From contig NZ_VOHA01000007.1 of NCBI RefSeq assembly GCF_007859315.1, positions 310,001 through 374,000 on the forward strand: DNA of 64,000 nucleotides, given 5' to 3'. The notes under the pieces were generated by a model that was not told the origin of the DNA, did not search any database, and saw only the letters and a list, made by a program, of their open reading frames with translations. A program made the translations under genes and the position numbers. How positions within the stretch are numbered: position 1 is the stretch's first letter; each line of letters starts with the position of its first letter. The DNA comes from Reyranella sp. CPCC 100927 (GTDB lineage Bacteria > Pseudomonadota > Alphaproteobacteria > Reyranellales > Reyranellaceae). Of this stretch, positions 60,290-64,000 are shown piece by piece.

Positions 60290-60880
60290 TTAACGCGGCT
60301 GGCCAGCCGGCGGAGGCGGCGGGCTGACGTTACCGCCTGGGCCTGGACCATGGCCGGGGCGATGCATGTGCTGCGCATGCATGCGATGGCCCCAGCGCGG
60401 GCCGTGCCCGATGCGGGCAACGATCTCGCCCAACTGCTTCTTCTGCTCATCGTTCAGCGACGGCGTCAGCTTCTCGACGGCGAGCCGGATGCCCTTGGTG
60501 GTCTCCAGCGTCGCGGTCAGACCTTTTTCCCGCTCGGCCAGTTGCGCCGCGGCATCCGGTGGCGTGGCCGGCCGTGTCGCGGCGGCACGCTCGGTGCAGA
60601 GCTTCTGCACCGGTTGCATCGCGGCCTTGGTTTCCTGCGCGAAGGTCTGCCAGGCGCTCTTCTGCTGCTCGGTGATGCCGAGCTTGACCTCGGCATAGCC
60701 CAGGCGTCCAGCGACTCGCGCCGGCATTTCACTGCAGGCTCGCTGCATCATCACCTGTCGACGATCGGACTGCGGCGGGCCCTGCTCGGGTTTGGGCGCC
60801 GGCTGGGCCAGGGCAACCGCACCACCCGCAAGCGCCGATCCGGCGATCAGGCCGGCCAAGAGGTACTTTCTGCCAGACAT
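60290..60880 (-). CDS. Spy/CpxP-like periplasmic protein (LTXXQ motif)
   Basis: 196 residues from the ATG at 60880, chosen because AAGGAG lies 5 bp upstream. Signal peptide ends ALAQPA. Two Spy-type repeats are seen: LGITEQQKSAWQTF and LNDEQKKQL. The C-terminus is His/Met/Gly-rich (HGPRWGHRMHAQHMHRPGHG), suggesting metal binding. Family members are periplasmic chaperones or metal-stress sensors. The His-rich tail is unusual and not needed for the fold. Confidence 0.85.
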   Translation of the reverse strand: MSGRKYLLAGLIAGSALAGGAVALAQPAPKPEQGPPQSDRRQVMMQRACSEMPARVAGRLGYAEVKLGITEQQKSAWQTFAQETKAAMQPVQKLCTERAAATRPATPPDAAAQLAEREKGLTATLETTKGIRLAVEKLTPSLNDEQKKQLGEIVARIGHGPRWGHRMHAQHMHRPGHGPGPGGNVSPPPPPAGQPR

Positions 60881-60970
60881 GTATGCTCCTTCGGGACGGA
60901 GGGAGTTGTCCCGACCATGCATACGTGACGGCTCACAAAGATATCCCCGCGCGAGGATCGCCCGCTGTGA

Positions 60971-62224
60971 TCACACGGCCTTGATCAGGACGTGGCGCTT
61001 GCGGCCGGCCGATAGCTTTACCCGTCCGTCGGCGCCAGCGTCGGCCAGCGATACGACCTGGACGTCCGTCTTCACCGCGACATCATTGACGCGGGCGCCG
61101 CCGCCCTTGATCAGCCGGCGGGCTTCACCCTTGCTGTCGGCGAGGCCCGCTTCGGCGAACAGCTCGAAGGCAGGCACACCGTCCTGCAGGCGCGCCCGGG
61201 GGATTTCGACGGTCGGCAGGTCCGCCGCCAGCGCGCCCTGTTCGAAGGTCTGGCGCGCCGTCTCGGCGGCCTGCTGGGCGGCTGCTGTGCCGTGGCACAG
61301 GCTGGTCACTGCGGTCGCCAGGATCTTCTTGGCATCGTTGATTTCGGCGCCGCCAAGTGTCTCCAGCCGGGCCACCTCATCGAGCGGCAGTTCGGTGAAC
61401 AACCGCAGGAAGCGCCCGACATCGGCATCCTCGGTGTTGCGCCAGTACTGCCAGAAGTCATACGGCGACAGGCGATTGCCATTGAGCCAAACGGCGCCGG
61501 CTGCGGTTTTGCCCATCTTGGCGCCGGAACTGGTGGCCAGCAGCGGCGAGGTGAGCGCGAACAGATCAGCGCTGTGCATCCGGCGCCCCAGGTCGGCGCC
61601 CATCACGATGTTGCCCCACTGATCGGAACCGCCCATCTGCACGATGCAGCGATGGCGTTTCCAGAGCTCTACGAAATCGTAGGACTGCAGGATCATGTAA
61701 TTGAACTCGAGGAATGTCAGCGGCTGGTCGCGCTCCAGCCGCAGCTTCACCGAGTCCATGGTCAGCATGCGGTTGACCGAGAAGTGGCGGCCGACATCGC
61801 GCAGCAGTGGGATGTAGAGCAGCGTGTCGAGCCAGTCGGCGTTGTTGGCCATGACCGCATCGGTCGGACCATCGCCGAAGGTCAGGTAGTTGGTGAACGT
61901 GCCCTTGATGCTCGCCATGTTGGCGGCGATCTGCTCGGTGGTCAGCAGTTGGCGCGTCTCGTCGCGGCCCGACGGATCGCCGACCTTGGTCGTACCGCCA
62001 CCCATCAGTGCGATCGGCTTGTGTCCGGTCTTCTGCCACCAGCGCAGCAGCATGATCTGCAGCAGGTGGCCGACATGCAGCGAGTCGGCGGTACAGTCGA
62101 AGCCGATATAGGCCACGCGCGTTCCCGATGCGAGCTCGGCGTCCAGGCGTTCGGCGTCGCTGCATTGATGCACCATGCCGCGCTCGTGCACGATGCGCAT
62201 GAAATCGGACTTGAACGTCGACAT
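60971..62224 (-). CDS. tyrS: Tyrosyl-tRNA synthetase
   Basis: 417 residues. Class I synthetase: the HIGH-type signature appears as HVGHLLQ, and the KMSKS-type as KMGKT in [43 protein letters not shown] binds tyrosine. The C-terminal S4-like RNA-binding domain ([21 protein letters not shown]) is present. Divergent from anmK. Confidence 0.97.
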   Translation of the reverse strand: MSTFKSDFMRIVHERGMVHQCSDAERLDAELASGTRVAYIGFDCTADSLHVGHLLQIMLLRWWQKTGHKPIALMGGGTTKVGDPSGRDETRQLLTTEQIAANMASIKGTFTNYLTFGDGPTDAVMANNADWLDTLLYIPLLRDVGRHFSVNRMLTMDSVKLRLERDQPLTFLEFNYMILQSYDFVELWKRHRCIVQMGGSDQWGNIVMGADLGRRMHSADLFALTSPLLATSSGAKMGKTAAGAVWLNGNRLSPYDFWQYWRNTEDADVGRFLRLFTELPLDEVARLETLGGAEINDAKKILATAVTSLCHGTAAAQQAAETARQTFEQGALAADLPTVEIPRARLQDGVPAFELFAEAGLADSKGEARRLIKGGGARVNDVAVKTDVQVVSLADAGADGRVKLSAGRKRHVLIKAV

Positions 62225-62338
62225 CTCGTGGCCGTCTTATGTGTGCAATCCGCCGGTACCGGCGGGGCGGGTCGTGTAGCACGGGGCAGGGGATGCGAAC
62301 AACGCAGCGTTCCCGACGGAAGATGATGGGGCTCGATC

Positions 62339-63463
62339 ATGGATGATCTGCTGGCGCGCGCCCGCCGCGGCGAGATGCTGCGGGTCATGGGCCTGATGAG
62401 CGGCACGTCGCTGGACGGCGTCGACGTGGCGGTGATCGAGACCGATGGCGAACGGGTGGGCACCTTCGGGCCGTCGCTCACGGTGCCCTATGACGCGGCT
62501 GTGCGTGATGCCGTGCGGGCCGTTCTGGGGGCGGAAGCGCCGTCGCCCGACACGCAGCGGGCCGAGCTGTTGCTGACACAGGCGCACCGCGACGCGATCA
62601 CCGCTTTCGCCGCCGGGAGCTCGCAGGGGATCCTCGACGGGATCGACGTGATCGGATTTCACGGCCAGACGATTACCCATCGGCCCGAGAAGCGTTTCAC
62701 CTGGCAGATCGGTGATGGCGCCTGGCTCGCCCGGGAAACCGGTGTGCCGGTTGTGGCCGATTTCCGATCGGCCGATGTCGCCGCCGGCGGCCAAGGTGCC
62801 CCGCTGGTCCCGGTCTATCACCAAGCGCTGGTGCGCGAGGCCCTGCGCAGCGGCCGGCTGCAACTGCCGCTCGCCGTGGTCAATATCGGCGGTGTCGCCA
62901 ACGTCACCTGGATCGGCGCCGACGGGACACTGCTGGCATTCGATACGGGACCCGGCAATGCGCCGTTGGACGACTGGATCAAACGGCAGGGCGTCGGGAC
63001 GTGCGATCTCGACGGGCAGATCTCCAGTGGCGGTACGGTCGATAGTGCACGGATCGAGCGTTTCTTATTTTCATCTTATTTTTTAGAAAAACCACCTAAA
63101 TCACTAGATAGAAATGATTTTACTGCAGATTTCGTTCACGGACTTTCGCTGGCAGACGGAGCGGCGACCCTGGCTTGGGCGTGTGCGGCCGGCGTTGCGG
63201 CGGCTGTCAAACATATGCCAGCGCCACCCAGCGTCTGGTTAATATGTGGTGGCGGTGCAAAAAATCCGTTTATTATTAATTCATTAGAAAAGATATCTAA
63301 TATTTCAGTTGAGAATTGTCCGGCAGATTGGTCGATCGACGCGATGGAGGCGCAGGCGTTCGGTTTTCTTGCCGCTCGCAGCCTGCGCGGCCTCCCTTTG
63401 AGCTTTCCGGCGACGACCGGAGTGCCGTCACCGTTAAACGGTGGTCGTATGTTTTTGCCTTAG
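62339..63463 (+). CDS. anmK: Anhydro-N-acetylmuramic acid kinase
   Basis: 374 residues. Recycles peptidoglycan by phosphorylating anhydro-MurNAc to MurNAc-6-phosphate. GLMSGTSLDGVDVAVIE binds ATP; GFHGQTITHRPEKRFTWQIGDGAWLA, VNIGGVANVTWIG and FDTGPGNAPLDDWI are typical. Two internal stretches (63061-63130 and 63240-63320) use AT-rich codons (TTA, TTT, AAA, TCA) unlike the rest of the gene, though the protein motifs are conserved. Divergent from tyrS, as is usual in alphaproteobacteria. Confidence 0.95.
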   Translation: MDDLLARARRGEMLRVMGLMSGTSLDGVDVAVIETDGERVGTFGPSLTVPYDAAVRDAVRAVLGAEAPSPDTQRAELLLTQAHRDAITAFAAGSSQGILDGIDVIGFHGQTITHRPEKRFTWQIGDGAWLARETGVPVVADFRSADVAAGGQGAPLVPVYHQALVREALRSGRLQLPLAVVNIGGVANVTWIGADGTLLAFDTGPGNAPLDDWIKRQGVGTCDLDGQISSGGTVDSARIERFLFSSYFLEKPPKSLDRNDFTADFVHGLSLADGAATLAWACAAGVAAAVKHMPAPPSVWLICGGGAKNPFIINSLEKISNISVENCPADWSIDAMEAQAFGFLAARSLRGLPLSFPATTGVPSPLNGGRMFLP

Positions 63464-63464
63464 A

Positions 63465-64000
63465 TTATTGTTTTTCTTCTGTTTTCGGCTCCTGTTCCTT
63501 CATGGAGCCGGTAACATAGCGGTCGACTTCGACGGCCAGCTTGTCCAGGCAATCGTGGAAGAAGTGGTTGGCGCCCTTGACGGTGCGGGACTCGACCGTG
63601 ATGCCCCTCTGCTGTGACAGGCGGCCGACCAGCTTGGCAATGTCGGCGGCGGGGACGACCTCGTCGCGGTCGCCGTGCACAATCAGCCCCGACGAGGGGC
63701 AGGGTGCCAGGAAGGCGAAGTCATAGCTGTTGGCAGGCGGCGCCACGGAAATGAAGCCGTCGATCTCGGGTCTGCGCATCAGGAGCTGCATGCCGATCCA
63801 GGCGCCGAAGGAAAAGCCCGCCACCCAGCAGGCCTTGGCGTCCGGATTCATGCTTTGCAGCCAATCCAGCGATGCCGCCGCGTCACTGAGCTCGCCCAGG
63901 CCGTTGTCGAACGTGCCCTGCGAGCGGCCAACGCCGCGGAAATTGAAACGCAAAACGGAAAATCCACGTGTCGCAAAGACATGGAACAGCGTGAACACCA
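63465..64000 (-). CDS. Alpha/beta hydrolase (5' end outside window)
   Basis: The C-terminal 178 or so residues of a serine hydrolase are visible; the gene continues beyond base 64000. Seen: VLRFNFRGVGRSQGTFDNGLGELSDAAASLDWL, the nucleophile motif GFSFG, the Asp in LIVHGDRDEVVPAAD, and the catalytic His in KGANHFFHDCLDKLA. This matches the small alphaproteobacterial hydrolase group with that GVGRSxG motif. Its substrate is unknown. Confidence 0.85.
   Translation of the reverse strand, partial: VFTLFHVFATRGFSVLRFNFRGVGRSQGTFDNGLGELSDAAASLDWLQSMNPDAKACWVAGFSFGAWIGMQLLMRRPEIDGFISVAPPANSYDFAFLAPCPSSGLIVHGDRDEVVPAADIAKLVGRLSQQRGITVESRTVKGANHFFHDCLDKLAVEVDRYVTGSMKEQEPKTEEKQ

Noticed and set aside
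1-64000. CRISPR arrays, insertion sequences, prophage genes, rRNA operon
   Set aside because: No regularly spaced repeats, transposase or integrase motifs, phage structural genes or rRNA sequence were seen on reading both strands.

Overview
This is a high-GC alphaproteobacterial chromosome segment. The evidence is housekeeping gene order: glyA-nrdR; ribD-ribE-ribB(X)-ribH-nusB-thiL; bamE, a cytochrome bc1 chaperone, DUF177-rpmF-plsX-fabH-ihfA-merR. A K+-independent H+-pyrophosphatase and an encapsulated-ferritin/encapsulin pair resemble those of Rhodospirillales-type bacteria. The genus cannot be fixed from the sequence alone. No phage, insertion sequence, CRISPR array or rRNA was seen; there is one tRNA (Pro, GGG).

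Layout. 0-1.3 kb: the 3' part of glyA, then nrdR. 1.4-26.3 kb: an accessory block lying between nrdR and ribD, which are usually neighbours in this class. It holds a two-component system, an esterase, a Baeyer-Villiger-type monooxygenase with a divergent AraC regulator and a small ABM protein, an RND efflux pump divergent from soxR, a crotonase, a polysaccharide deacetylase and a lytic transglycosylase, a three-subunit molybdenum aldehyde/xanthine dehydrogenase with a MarR gene, a second AraC gene, dinB, and a HipA-like kinase/DUF3037 pair. 26.8-31.8 kb: riboflavin operon, nusB and thiL. 31.9-36.7 kb: slipin/NfeD, EncFtn/encapsulin and an MFS transporter. 37-39.1 kb: hppA. 40-45.5 kb: bamE, then the envelope/lipid operon, ihfA, merR and tRNA-Pro. 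45.6-64 kb: mixed metabolism and transport (cutA, MFS, GST, metY, class V aminotransferase, class II aldolase, Bug receptor, LysE exporter, LLM oxidoreductase, cbpA/cbpM, GltP-like symporter with a GltI-like binding protein, Spy-like chaperone, tyrS, anmK and a partial hydrolase).

How it fits together. The clearest regulatory circuit is a perfect 18-bp SoxR box inside a promoter with a 19-bp spacer that fires the efflux operon, next to soxR. A perfect 13-bp palindrome lies between marR and the molybdenum-enzyme operon. In the riboflavin operon the GTP cyclohydrolase II half of the RibBA-like protein has lost its zinc ligands (RibBX type), so the cell needs another RibA. Several palindromic dispersed repeats sit at gene ends and have been absorbed into coding sequence (soxR tail, RND tail, apparent thiL N-terminus). 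Many long antisense reading frames are high-GC shadows and were omitted.
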